From assembly GCA_963815285.1 (NCBI GenBank), contig CAWFGB010000004.1:558001-622000 (forward strand): a DNA stretch of 64,000 bases, in the 5' to 3' direction. Position 1 is the first letter of the stretch. The number at the start of each line of letters is the position of its first letter. Below, piece by piece: positions 1 through 9,034 of this stretch. The position numbers and the translations under genes are program-made. The stretch is from JACCSI01 sp963815285. Lineage in GTDB: Bacteria; Acidobacteriota; Vicinamibacteria; Vicinamibacterales; UBA2999. The notes below the pieces were generated by a model that was not told the DNA's origin, did no database searches, and saw only the letters and a program-made list of their open reading frames with translations.

Positions 1-321
1 GCGCAGCATAGCTACGGCCCGCGTCCCGGAGCAAGTGGCGAGGCTCCGCCTGAGACGGCGAGCCAGCCAACAAGACGGATGCTGATCTCACTACCCAGTG
101 CCACCGCGTAACGGGTGCGAAGAAGGCCCGCCGCGGCCGGCGCTCGTTGTCATGCCGGCACATCGCATCGCCCTTCGATCGCGGACTCCTGCTCACGTGC
201 CGGGGCTGATGCAGGCGGCAGATCGAAGATAACAGGAGGCGCAAAAATCTCGGGTTGATCGCTGGGCACTGTTGCTAAGAACGAGCCGGCTCGATATCCC
301 AGACGGAGGTTTGGCGCTTCA
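1..321. other. Window edge, no gene supported
   Basis: No reading frame here has a recognisable protein signature or a good ribosome binding site. The minus-strand frame that covers 150-488 overlaps the start of the collagen-like gene and has a random-looking composition. The stretch GGCGAGGCTCCGCCT near base 38 resembles the palindromic GC-rich sequence seen inside the membrane fusion gene near 33,640, so it may be part of a dispersed short repeat. Confidence 0.4.
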
Positions 322-1458
322 ATGAAGATCCGTAAATCTGGTGTCCGTCTTGGTGCAAGAGCGCGCAAGCTGACCGCTCTAATCTGTTGGCTGTGGCTCG
401 TGTCTGCGGTTTCGGCGACTGCACAGACGACTCTAGCCGTCCCGGCCGAGCCTGCCAACCCTGGTGCCGGTGTATCCGTTACGATCACGGGGCAGCCCGG
501 TGAGTTTTATGTGCTCGCCGGTAGCTCGATGCGATCAGGAATGTTCCACGGCGGCGTTGCGCTGGAGATTGGACCTGACTATGTAATTCTCGCGCAGGGC
601 GTCCTGGACCAGACAGGAACAATTGTTGTGAACGTGGTCCCGCCCTTCATGACGACATCGCTCGACCGTTACTACCTGCAGGCGGCGACGTCACCGAACG
701 CGGATTATCTGCCGCCCCAGGTGTCGCCAGGGCGCTTGATTCTCAATGCGGACATTTCAGGCAACGGCCCCGCAGGACCTGCCGGCTCGGAAGGACCGCA
801 AGGACCGGTCGGACCCGCTGGCCCCGAAGGCCCAGTAGGCCCTGCCGGTGCAGCTGGATCCGCAGGCCCGGCAGGCGCACAGGGGCCGCAAGGACTTCAA
901 GGCCCCGCAGGGGCCGCCGGACAGCAAGGTCTTCAGGGTGTTCCTGGATCTCAGGGACCGCAGGGGCTCGTTGGCCCGACCGGACCCGATGGCCCGCAAG
1001 GTCCGATCGGTCCCATCGGACCGCAAGGCCCGATCGGCCCTATCGGGCCGCAGGGGCCAATCGGTCCGCAGGGACCCTCAGGGGATAGCACGGCGACGTT
1101 CTCGTATCTCCCTGGAGTGGTGGCGGTCAGCACAGCTCCCGATCCCGCCGTTGTCGTCAACACAGTGACTCTTCCGGCGGGTTCATACGTATTCACTGGC
1201 AAGGCGTCCCTGACCAAGACCGGGGGTCCCGGGACCGACGTGACGTGCACGATCCAGAACACGACGTCGGCGCAGGAATGGGATACGACGACGGTGAATG
1301 TGACCAGCGCTCGTCCAGACGAGGCGGTGGTTCACTACGCCGCGACGCTCAGTGGCACTGGCCCGTTCACGATCGATATGCTGTGCGTGGCAGGCGGCGC
1401 GAACATCAACGCGGCGAGCCGCGCGCTCTCGGCGATTCGAGTCGGAACGCTTCAGTAG
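322..1458 (+). CDS. Secreted collagen-like repeat protein
   Basis: A 378-residue protein with a signal peptide at residues 1-35 (twin basic start, hydrophobic core LICWLWLVSAVSA, cleavage near TAQ). Residues about 35-146 are a non-repetitive beta-rich region. Residues about 148-255 are 36 uninterrupted Gly-X-Y triplets, rich in GPA, GPQ and GPI, as in collagen triple helices. A beta-rich C-terminal region of about 120 residues follows and could act as a trimerisation domain. Bacterial collagen-like proteins usually sit on the cell surface or outside the cell; that location is inferred. The run of GPI/GPQ triplets near the end is almost a tandem DNA repeat (about 1005-1075), so its length may vary between strains. 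No partner gene is evident. Confidence 0.85.
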   Translation: MKIRKSGVRLGARARKLTALICWLWLVSAVSATAQTTLAVPAEPANPGAGVSVTITGQPGEFYVLAGSSMRSGMFHGGVALEIGPDYVILAQGVLDQTGTIVVNVVPPFMTTSLDRYYLQAATSPNADYLPPQVSPGRLILNADISGNGPAGPAGSEGPQGPVGPAGPEGPVGPAGAAGSAGPAGAQGPQGLQGPAGAAGQQGLQGVPGSQGPQGLVGPTGPDGPQGPIGPIGPQGPIGPIGPQGPIGPQGPSGDSTATFSYLPGVVAVSTAPDPAVVVNTVTLPAGSYVFTGKASLTKTGGPGTDVTCTIQNTTSAQEWDTTTVNVTSARPDEAVVHYAATLSGTGPFTIDMLCVAGGANINAASRALSAIRVGTLQ

Positions 1459-1655
1459 TAGCGCGTTCGGAAAGCGTCACGAGCGTCCCGAACGTGATCG
1501 GCGGCGGAGGAGCATCGGTCGCGACGCGACCGGTTCCTCCGCTTCCGTTCTCTCCTCAACGGTGTCGGGTTTCGATGTTCGCCACGCAAGACGATAAGCC
1601 GTATTAGGGCTCTCCGACATCAGTCGAGCACGCGGGTGAGCAGTCCCTGATCTCA

Positions 1656-4391
1656 CTACTTGATTCGCGGCACCTCGGTCATCCAGACATTGCCCGTGTG
1701 CTCACCGAGATTGAACACGATCTTGTCATGCGCGACGGCGACGCCCGGCTCGCCCAGGTAGAGGTTCTTCCACGACAAGCCTCGGCTGTGGAAATGCTGG
1801 ATCGCAAAAGGTTGCCGGCTGGGCCGTTTCGTCATCGGGTCAAGGCGTTGCGCCCACAAACACGGCGAGCCGTCGCGATCAGACCAGAAGTACAACAGAG
1901 TCGCTCGCGGCGACCAACTCGGCGCGTCGCCATCATCGCTGATCTCGATCCATTCTTTCTCTTCAGCAACGGTTCCTTGATCTAATTTTGCGATGAAGAC
2001 CCGGGCAGGGGCGAGCCTGTCCGTCCTGCTGTTGAACGCGATCCAGCCACCATCAGATGAGGCGCGCGGGCCGTAGATTCCATTCATGGGATGCGCGAGC
2101 CACGCGTGGTTGTGCCCGGAGCCGATCGTCAGGAGTCCCACACCGGATGGATCCCGCTCGGTGACATACAGGATTTGCTCGCCACTCGGTGACCACTCCT
2201 TCACTTCGCCGCAGTCCTCACACACGCGTGTCGGTGCTCCCCCGCTGGCCGCGACGATGTAGATGGGCATCCGGCCTTGCTCGTGGGCCGAGTACGCGAC
2301 CCTCGTTCCATCACGACTGACCGCGGCAAAGTGGTCGGTCGGCACTCTGGTCAGGACGGTTTCCGCGCTGTTTCCGATTCGTTTCAACACGACGGCAAAC
2401 CGGCCAGCTCGACGCGAACGAAAGAGCAACGTCATCCCATCGTCCGCGAGAGTCGGATCGTAATCATCCGCGGAGTCGTGTGTCACCCGTTGAAGCACCC
2501 CACGTAATTCCCCGCGCTCGGCGTCGATCGGAAGACTCCAGATATCCGACCCGGTCATCCTGCTGATGAACACCATGCGGCCATCGGCGGTCACGGCGGC
2601 CGCCGCTTCGTTGGTCGTGCCGAAGGTGACCCTCTGGGGTTCACCTTCGACGCGCCAGCTTTCGGGCGAGATCGCCACCTGCCACATGTTCGAGGAGTCG
2701 CCCACAGCGCCATGAAACAGGATGCCACCGGCTGCACTCACCCACGCATCTGGATATGGCAGCCCTTGAAACGCCTGAAACGGTTCTCGCAGCAGCACGC
2801 TGCGCGCGCCTGTCGCGACCGGGGAGCCGGCGGGAACCTCCGTCACATACCAATCGGTATTCTGCTCTGGTGGCGCGTCGCGCTGGCGCTGTCCCCAGAA
2901 CAGCAGGCGACCGCCGTCGGTCGACCACACGGGAGCGCGAGTGCGATAGAAGCCCGGCGCGACCAGCGTCGCGGGGCCGCCGTCCGCCGGCGTCACGTAG
3001 ATGCGGCTGCCGCCCTGCTCGGCGACACCATAGGCGAGCCACTTGCCGTCAGGTGAAAAGCGCGGTGCGAAGCCGCCAGCGACGACGAGCCTCTCTTCAC
3101 CTCCAAGCGTCGGGATGAGATAGATCCCACCGCCCTCCCGGCTGGAGTGAAAGGCGATTCTACTGCCGTCGGCCGAGAACGACGCATCAGTGTCATCTGC
3201 GGGGCCACGCGTCAACCTGACTGGCGGACCATCCGGAATGTGCTGAATCCAGATGTCGAGGTTGCCGTCTCCGCTGCGGTCGGACGAATACGCGAGGATC
3301 TTGCCATCCAGTGAAATCGCCGGGTAGTCGGTCCAGCCCAGGTCCGAGGTGAGCCTGGTCAGCGTCGGGTTGGCGACAACGCTCGGAAACGTCGGACGAC
3401 TCTGCCACCATGCGCCGGCGGCAACGACCGCGATGATTGCTACGGCGGCTCCAACCGCGACAGCCTTCCTCGACCGGCGATCTGCCTCCAGCGGTGCCGA
3501 AGGCGCCGAGCGAAGGGCATTGTGCTCTTCGCGTAAGTCTTCGAGCGCAATCTTGAGATCGGCCATCGATTGCCATCGCCGTTCGGGGCTCTTGCGCAGG
3601 CATCGCGCGATCGTCTTCTCGAGATTCGGCGAGAGTCCCTCAACCACAAGGCGCATGGGTTCTGGATCCCTGGTCAGGACCGCCGCGAGCGTCCCCACTC
3701 TTGTCGCGCCGGTGAATGCACGCCGGCCCGTGAAGAGCTCATAGAGCACGGCCCCGAACGAGAACACATCCGATCGTGCGTCCGCCGGTTTGCCTTCCGA
3801 CTGTTCGGGTGACATGTAGGCCGCTGTACCGAGGATCGCTCCATCCTCAGTCTGTGGATGACTGCCACTGGGGGAAGTCCCAGTGGTGACCGGATCGTCC
3901 AGCGAATGGCCATCAGCGGTGTCCACCAGTTTGGCGAGGCCGAAATCGAGAACCTTGACCGAGCTTCTGTCGGTCACCATGATATTGCCGGGTTTGAGGT
4001 CGCGATGAACGATCCCCGCGGCGTGGGCGGCCGCAAGCGCATCGGCAATCTGAATCGCCCATTGCAGGCAGTCATCGACGCTCGGTCTGCCCCGCTCTAT
4101 CACCTGTGCCAATGACGTGCCCGTGACGTACTCCATCGCGATGAAGTCGACGCCGTGCTCCTGACCAATGTCGTAGATCGTGATGATGTGCGGATGGTTC
4201 AACGCGGAAGCGGCTCGCGCCTCGTGCACGAATCGCCTCCGGCTCTCTCCACTCACGGCTCCATCCGCGCGCAGCAACTTCACAGCGACCGGCCGGCCAA
4301 GACGTGTATCCACGGCGCGGTAGACAACGCCCATACCGCCTTCGCCGATGGCGGCCTGAATCTCGTAGTGAGAAAGCGTCTTTGTGAGCAT
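1656..4391 (-). CDS. Ser/Thr protein kinase with TolB-like propeller
   Basis: A protein of 911 residues from the ATG at 4391; a TTG 9 bases upstream is the alternative start. The kinase domain covers residues 7-275: glycine loop GEGGMGVV (16-23), lysine K38, HRD with catalytic D131, DFG at 149-151, and the AYMSPEQ activation segment. One membrane segment lies at about 308-327. The remainder is a WD40/TolB-type propeller with repeated SPDG/SxDG blade motifs, placed outside the membrane and probably used for sensing. All catalytic residues are present, so it should be active. It follows the exported kinase-like gene by 47 bases on the same strand, so the two may be co-transcribed. The ligand and substrates are unknown. 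Confidence 0.9.
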   Translation of the reverse strand: MLTKTLSHYEIQAAIGEGGMGVVYRAVDTRLGRPVAVKLLRADGAVSGESRRRFVHEARAASALNHPHIITIYDIGQEHGVDFIAMEYVTGTSLAQVIERGRPSVDDCLQWAIQIADALAAAHAAGIVHRDLKPGNIMVTDRSSVKVLDFGLAKLVDTADGHSLDDPVTTGTSPSGSHPQTEDGAILGTAAYMSPEQSEGKPADARSDVFSFGAVLYELFTGRRAFTGATRVGTLAAVLTRDPEPMRLVVEGLSPNLEKTIARCLRKSPERRWQSMADLKIALEDLREEHNALRSAPSAPLEADRRSRKAVAVGAAVAIIAVVAAGAWWQSRPTFPSVVANPTLTRLTSDLGWTDYPAISLDGKILAYSSDRSGDGNLDIWIQHIPDGPPVRLTRGPADDTDASFSADGSRIAFHSSREGGGIYLIPTLGGEERLVVAGGFAPRFSPDGKWLAYGVAEQGGSRIYVTPADGGPATLVAPGFYRTRAPVWSTDGGRLLFWGQRQRDAPPEQNTDWYVTEVPAGSPVATGARSVLLREPFQAFQGLPYPDAWVSAAGGILFHGAVGDSSNMWQVAISPESWRVEGEPQRVTFGTTNEAAAAVTADGRMVFISRMTGSDIWSLPIDAERGELRGVLQRVTHDSADDYDPTLADDGMTLLFRSRRAGRFAVVLKRIGNSAETVLTRVPTDHFAAVSRDGTRVAYSAHEQGRMPIYIVAASGGAPTRVCEDCGEVKEWSPSGEQILYVTERDPSGVGLLTIGSGHNHAWLAHPMNGIYGPRASSDGGWIAFNSRTDRLAPARVFIAKLDQGTVAEEKEWIEISDDGDAPSWSPRATLLYFWSDRDGSPCLWAQRLDPMTKRPSRQPFAIQHFHSRGLSWKNLYLGEPGVAVAHDKIVFNLGEHTGNVWMTEVPRIK

Positions 4392-4438
4392 CGGGGCCAA
4401 CTGTCACGGCCGCATCAGGCCGGCGAACCGTCGGACGG

Positions 4439-5194
4439 CTAATTCGGCAACGACTTGATCTCGGCCCTCATTCTTGCCCGGCGCTCGACCACGGCCGCGA
4501 TCTCGGGCTCGTCGAGCCACGGCTTCAACGCGGCGTCGAGCTGAGCGCGCGTCAGCTTTTCCATCGTGTCCCACAAAGCCCGGTCGATCTTTGTCAGCTT
4601 CCGAGGTAGTTCGCTGTTCGCCGTGAACGCTCTCGAATGATCGATCAGAATCAACTGCCACGCCGTGTCCCGGAGCGTATTTGCGAGGTTGCGATCTCGG
4701 TAGCCGATGAGGTCGTCGAACATCGCCATTCGCACGAGCTGATTCTCCCATTTGCCGCGAGCGGCTTCTTCCGGCAACGCGCCATCTTTCAGCTCGACGA
4801 TATTCTCCACCCACACTTGGGCGGCGCCTGTGTTTCCTTCAAGTAGCCGTTCCACGGTCGGCGGCACCATGTCCAACTTCAGGAGCTTGTCGATTTCATA
4901 CGCCGCAATCTCGGCTTTGTAGCTTTCCCTGAAACCTCGGTAAACACCAGGCGGAAGCGCTCTCCACGCCATCCGCGCGACCGGTCCGCCAGGCGGCAGG
5001 TTGCAGCGAACCGCGCGGTTCGGGCCCAACGTGGTCATGCTCACACACTCGGCAGTTCGCAGGTATTCCTCGATCTCCTGGTAGCGACCGACCCAGATCT
5101 TGGCGTCAGACTGTTCGCTGGAGCCCGATTGCTCGTATCCCAGGAGGGCCGGCAAAACCAAGAGCAGCGCGGCGACTCGGCGTGGTCGGATCAT
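4439..5194 (-). CDS. Exported Fam20/PI4K-fold kinase-like protein
   Basis: A protein of 251 residues. The ATG at 5194 was chosen because AGGAG stands six bases upstream; a longer frame begins with GTG at 5254. Residues 1-20 form a signal peptide. The body matches the atypical kinase fold of the Fam20C/HipA/PI4K group: the EIAAYEIDKLLKLDMVPPTV helix region (95-114), GNTGAAQVWVE hinge region (120-130), catalytic-loop-like D-R-N-x-x-N at 167-172, and metal-binding-like LIDHSRAF with D185. Export would put it in the periplasm or outside, as with secreted Fam20 kinases. Its gene lies directly before a Ser/Thr kinase. The fold assignment is by motif only; the substrate is unknown and it could be a degenerate kinase. 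Confidence 0.6.
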   Translation of the reverse strand: MIRPRRVAALLLVLPALLGYEQSGSSEQSDAKIWVGRYQEIEEYLRTAECVSMTTLGPNRAVRCNLPPGGPVARMAWRALPPGVYRGFRESYKAEIAAYEIDKLLKLDMVPPTVERLLEGNTGAAQVWVENIVELKDGALPEEAARGKWENQLVRMAMFDDLIGYRDRNLANTLRDTAWQLILIDHSRAFTANSELPRKLTKIDRALWDTMEKLTRAQLDAALKPWLDEPEIAAVVERRARMRAEIKSLPN

Positions 5195-5282
5195 TGTTGG
5201 CTCCTGTGCCAATATAGCCAGCGCCTGGACGACTTGTCCTCGCGGATTTCTCACGAAACTCTAATTTTCGGCCCACCCTCCC

Positions 5283-5951
5283 ATGCGCGTCCTTTTTGAG
5301 GAGTGCGAATTCGACACCGGTCGGCGTGTGCTTCTACGGCATGGACGGATCGTTCCGCTTTCCTCGAGGGCCTTTCAGCTCCTGGAGCTGCTTCTCGAAC
5401 GACGGCCCGAGGCCATCGCGAAAACGGAGCTGCTCGAACAGCTGTGGCCCGACGCGTTCGTTTCCGACGCAAGCCTGCACAACCTGGTGACCGAGATCCG
5501 AGCGGCTCTCGGCGACGACCCGCGAATGGCGCGGTACATCCGCACGGTGCCTCGATTCGGCTATGCGTTCCACGCTGCAGCGCGGGTTGGCGCCCCGGTC
5601 CGTCCTTCGACAGACGCACCCGCGGCTGGGCGGCTTCTGTCAGGGTCGCAGGAATGGCTGCTCTCTGAAGGCTCGAACCTGGTGGGTCGCGATCGCGATT
5701 GCGGCGTCCGCATTGATTCCGCCACGCTGTCGCGTCACCACGCGCGGATCGTTGTTACGAACCGGGAGGCGACGATCGAAGATCTCGGGAGCAAGAACGG
5801 AACACAGGTGAACAAGCTGCGCATTACGCAGCTGGTCAAGCTCAAAGACGCGGATCAGATCCAGCTCGGCTCCGTGACCGTCACCTATCGCACAGCCGAG
5901 CCACTCCCGTCGACTCTCACTCGACGAGGACGAGACGATAGGAAATATTAG
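5283..5951 (+). CDS. Winged-helix DNA-binding protein with FHA domain
   Basis: A 222-residue cytoplasmic protein. Residues 1-95 are an OmpR/PhoB-type winged helix (PLSSRAFQLLELLLERRP, then the recognition region SLHNLVTEIRAALGD and wing RYIRTVPRFGYAF). Residues about 120-205 are an FHA domain with the hallmark GRD, SRHHARI and GSKNGT motifs, which bind phosphothreonine. No receiver domain is present, so it would respond to Ser/Thr phosphorylation and not to a histidine kinase. Two kinase-like genes lie just beyond the divergent promoter region (5195-5282), which suggests a local phospho-signal to transcription circuit. That link is inference. Targets are unknown. Confidence 0.88.
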   Translation: MRVLFEECEFDTGRRVLLRHGRIVPLSSRAFQLLELLLERRPEAIAKTELLEQLWPDAFVSDASLHNLVTEIRAALGDDPRMARYIRTVPRFGYAFHAAARVGAPVRPSTDAPAAGRLLSGSQEWLLSEGSNLVGRDRDCGVRIDSATLSRHHARIVVTNREATIEDLGSKNGTQVNKLRITQLVKLKDADQIQLGSVTVTYRTAEPLPSTLTRRGRDDRKY

Positions 5952-6071
5952 CCCTCCCCCTTCGACAGCGCGGATAAGCCCGTTGGCTGCAGCCGATTTT
6001 CGTCAAGCAGTCGCAGAAGAGCACGGGAAAAGGCAGACCTGGAAGAGCCCCCACTGTTCCTCGCGAGCGCA

Positions 6072-7070
6072 TTAAGCTGACGTCTGCGGCTGGTCTCGCA
6101 GCCACCGGATCGTATCCGTCAACGTCTCGCCGAGCGGCCTGGGCGTCCAGCCAAGCTCGGCACGCGCCTTCGACGTGTCGTACCAGGCGTAGCGTCCCAG
6201 AATCTGCAGCACGTCGCGAGTGATTGGAGCCGGTTTTTGCCGAAGCTTGCTGACGAGCTCCAGCGCCGCCACGAGTCCCCGTACGAGAAAGGCTGGCGCT
6301 CGGAACCGCGGTCCATGGACACCGGTGATCGTCGCAACCTGCGACACGAGTTGATCCGTCGTGACATTGTCCCCGCTCAAGAGGTATCGCTCGCCCGATC
6401 GGCCGCGCTCGCCGGCGAGCACCATTCCATGCGCGAAGTCCCGCACGTCGAGGCAGCCGAAGCCGACGGCCACCCTGGCCGGCACTTTGCGCGCCATGAG
6501 CGCCTGGAGCAACTTGTTGGCGGGCGCTCCTGAGGGATCGTCCGGCCCGAAAGTAAACGAGGGACAGACCGTGATTACTGCGAACTGTGGCGTCGCCTGT
6601 GCGAGCGCGTCCAGCTCGACTTGACGACGCAGCTTCGCGTACGGAAGATCGAAGGCGTGTCGAGACCAGCTTGCGGTTTCGTCGAGTGGCTCAGGGTCAC
6701 GATTGACGCCGATGGCCAGCGCGCTGCCGGTGACGACCGCTCGCCGTACGCCGCTTGCAGCCGCCGCCTGCAGCAGCGACCGCGTACCCTCAACATTGAT
6801 CCGTTGCATCTCCTCGAGGGCCGGCGGCCCTCCGCCAACGCTCACCTTGAACGCGAGATGGAGTAGCGTATCGACGCCGGCGCAAGCGGAGCGCACCGCG
6901 GCCGGGTCGTCCAGATGTCCTCGGCTCCGTTCGACGTCGAGTCCGTCGAGCACTTGGAGCCGGCTTTCAGGCCGTTCGATCACGCGCGGGCGGATCCCGG
7001 ACTGATTCAGTCGCTTGGCGACGTGGTATCCCAGGAAGCTGGTTGCACCGGTGACGAGAATCGTGCCCAT
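6072..7070 (-). CDS. NAD(P)-dependent extended SDR (epimerase/reductase)
   Basis: A protein of 332 residues from the ATG at 7070, which places the nucleotide-binding strand right at the N-terminus (MGTILVTGATSFLGYHVA). A longer frame starts near 7121. The TGATSFLG glycine motif, the HLAF region, the SALAIGV serine strand and the YAKLRRQ (YxxxK) catalytic pair are visible. It fits the extended SDR family that includes dihydroflavonol reductase-like and 3-beta-HSD-like enzymes, which reduce or oxidise a hydroxyl/keto group with NAD(P). It diverges from the P450/RoxA-like pair across a 125-base region, so it may act on related lipid or terpenoid substrates; that is inference. Confidence 0.85.
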   Translation of the reverse strand: MGTILVTGATSFLGYHVAKRLNQSGIRPRVIERPESRLQVLDGLDVERSRGHLDDPAAVRSACAGVDTLLHLAFKVSVGGGPPALEEMQRINVEGTRSLLQAAAASGVRRAVVTGSALAIGVNRDPEPLDETASWSRHAFDLPYAKLRRQVELDALAQATPQFAVITVCPSFTFGPDDPSGAPANKLLQALMARKVPARVAVGFGCLDVRDFAHGMVLAGERGRSGERYLLSGDNVTTDQLVSQVATITGVHGPRFRAPAFLVRGLVAALELVSKLRQKPAPITRDVLQILGRYAWYDTSKARAELGWTPRPLGETLTDTIRWLRDQPQTSA

Positions 7071-7195
7071 GCGCGCCCGAGCCAGTTTGTGGATATTACC
7101 GGCACGTGCGTAGTTGCGCACGGGAAAATGAAGGGTGGCTCAGATGTTCGAAATGCCTGCCAGAATCGTTTAAGAATGAGGCGAGGTGTTCTGCG

Positions 7196-9034
7196 ATGCG
7201 ACTTTCGATCGAACACAACACTGAAGCCGCCGTTGGCGCGGCGCCCCTTGCGCTCGATCCGGCCGCCCCTGACCTCAGCTTCCTCGCCGAGGACGCCGCG
7301 GCAGCCCTGCGCTCCTTCTTCGATACCGCCGATCGCATAGTCGCCGACAACCCCGTTGCGGCGGCGCGATTGCAAGAACTGGCTGTCAAAGCTCGCTCTG
7401 CGACGCCACTCACGCCCGCGGAAACCGAGGAGCTCCAGTCGCTCAAGTTTCACGCGCAGCGCCAGGGCAGGGCGATCGGCGCGGCCATCGGATTCTTCCT
7501 GAAGCTCAATCCGTATCCGATGCTGGAAGAGATACGGCGAAGATCAAAACTCTATCAACCCGCGTTTGGTCCCGTGCTCGTGGTCGACGGTGCCACCGTT
7601 CGCGAGGTGCTCGACCGCGATCAGGAGTTCACCGTCGAGCCCTACGGTGTCGAGATGACGAAGGTCATGTCGCCTCGTCACAACGGCGGCTTCAGCACCT
7701 TCGTGCTGAGCACCGACGACAACGCGGTCTACCAGCCGGACAAACGCCTGCTGACATCAGTGTGCAACCGGGACGACGCGGACAGGATCACGGGCGTCAT
7801 TCACGAGGAGTGCGTTCGACGGGTGGCCGCTGCGGTGTCGGCGGCGCGCACGAGCGGCTCTATGACGATCGACGTGGTCGATGCCGTCGCCCGCTACGTG
7901 CCTGTCACGCTGGGTCACAGATATCTCGGGGTTCCAGTTGCGGCACAGGCGGGATCGTTCGAGCTGACGCCGGACATGCTGACCTATTACGGGTCGCCCA
8001 TCGATGGCCAAGCGGACACGGCGCTCACACGGGACGATGGGGTGATTCCGGACGAGCGGCAGATGTACCTCTGGATCAAAGCGGCGTTCCGGCACTTCTT
8101 CAACAACGTGCAGAAGGATCCAGCCGTGCAGGTGGAAGGGCTGCGCGCCTGCCGGCAGTTGCTCGCGTACCTGTTGCGCGAGGTGGGGATTCAGCGGCAA
8201 CGGTTGCTCGACGGCCAGTCCGTGGACGACACGATGCTGTCCCGGCTGGTGCACTTTCAGCTGGGTCGCGCCGCGCCGACCGTGGCACTGCCAGCGGATC
8301 TCGATCCGCGGCTGGTCTGCGACCTCCGGATCGCGGAGAACGTCATGGGTACGATCGTCGGAGCCGTCGCGGGACAGGAAGAGGCGACGTGCCGCGTCAT
8401 CGACTCGCTCCTGCGGCTTCGGGAAGGCGAATATCGGACGACGGGAGCTGGCGCTTATCGGTACGGGAGCTTCGCCGAAGCCAGACAGCTGGCGTTCACC
8501 GTCCTGAGCGGTTCGAACGTGCGGCAGTGCCGCTCCGAGTTGTTCAAGTACTTTCAGGAAGCGCTGCGCTTGCAGCCTCAGGGTGAAGTCTTGCTCCGGA
8601 AATGCGCGCGCGATGGGGCACGCATCGCGGACAGCCGGCCGATCCCCGCGGGCACGCCAGTCTTCGTGTCTCATGGGTCGGCGATGCGGGACGTGCCCGA
8701 ACCGGATGCCTTCATCCTCGATCGGCCGCGCGAACACTATCTGCAGTACGGTTGGTCGCGGCATAGCTGCCTCGGCCAACACGTATCACCCGTCATCATC
8801 GTCGAATCGGTGATTGCCCTGCTCGGACTGCAGGATCTTGCGCGCCCCGCGCCGCGAGCGGGTGAGCCGTCGTTCCCGTTCGAGCGGCGATTCGGCCGGT
8901 TCCAGCTAGACGATCAGAACCTTTACGCCACCACCTTCACGCTCCAGTTTGCCGACTCCGGCACGACGCGGGTCTTCTGGCCACCCAGTCCGGCAGCGAC
9001 CGTCGGCCGTGTCGACGGGTTCGAGGTGATCTGA
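7196..9034 (+). CDS. Cytochrome P450-like haem-thiolate enzyme
   Basis: A protein of 612 residues. The start ATG at 7196 was preferred over the longer frame from 7106, because that frame would overlap the divergent SDR gene. The C-terminal half has the P450 ExxR helix (E455-A-L-R458) and a Cys ligand loop Y-G-W-S-R-H-S-C-L-G with C525. The usual F-x-x-G-x-x-x-C-x-G is changed to Y at the first position and S at the second glycine, while the His, Cys and last Gly remain. At 612 residues it is longer than typical P450s (about 400-500), with an extra N-terminal helical region of roughly 110 residues. No signal peptide is seen. It abuts the RoxA-like gene, whose ATG begins one base after its stop, so the pair is surely co-transcribed. 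The reaction is unknown; a monooxygenase or hydroperoxide-rearranging role is possible. Confidence 0.75.
   Translation: MRLSIEHNTEAAVGAAPLALDPAAPDLSFLAEDAAAALRSFFDTADRIVADNPVAAARLQELAVKARSATPLTPAETEELQSLKFHAQRQGRAIGAAIGFFLKLNPYPMLEEIRRRSKLYQPAFGPVLVVDGATVREVLDRDQEFTVEPYGVEMTKVMSPRHNGGFSTFVLSTDDNAVYQPDKRLLTSVCNRDDADRITGVIHEECVRRVAAAVSAARTSGSMTIDVVDAVARYVPVTLGHRYLGVPVAAQAGSFELTPDMLTYYGSPIDGQADTALTRDDGVIPDERQMYLWIKAAFRHFFNNVQKDPAVQVEGLRACRQLLAYLLREVGIQRQRLLDGQSVDDTMLSRLVHFQLGRAAPTVALPADLDPRLVCDLRIAENVMGTIVGAVAGQEEATCRVIDSLLRLREGEYRTTGAGAYRYGSFAEARQLAFTVLSGSNVRQCRSELFKYFQEALRLQPQGEVLLRKCARDGARIADSRPIPAGTPVFVSHGSAMRDVPEPDAFILDRPREHYLQYGWSRHSCLGQHVSPVIIVESVIALLGLQDLARPAPRAGEPSFPFERRFGRFQLDDQNLYATTFTLQFADSGTTRVFWPPSPAATVGRVDGFEVI

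Noticed and set aside
150..488. Minus-strand frame at the window start
   Set aside because: It overlaps the signal peptide region of the collagen-like gene in antisense and has no motif or ribosome site.
757..1262. Several frames opposite or shifted to the collagen repeats
   Set aside because: They arise from the repetitive GC-rich Gly-X-Y coding sequence; composition follows the repeat.
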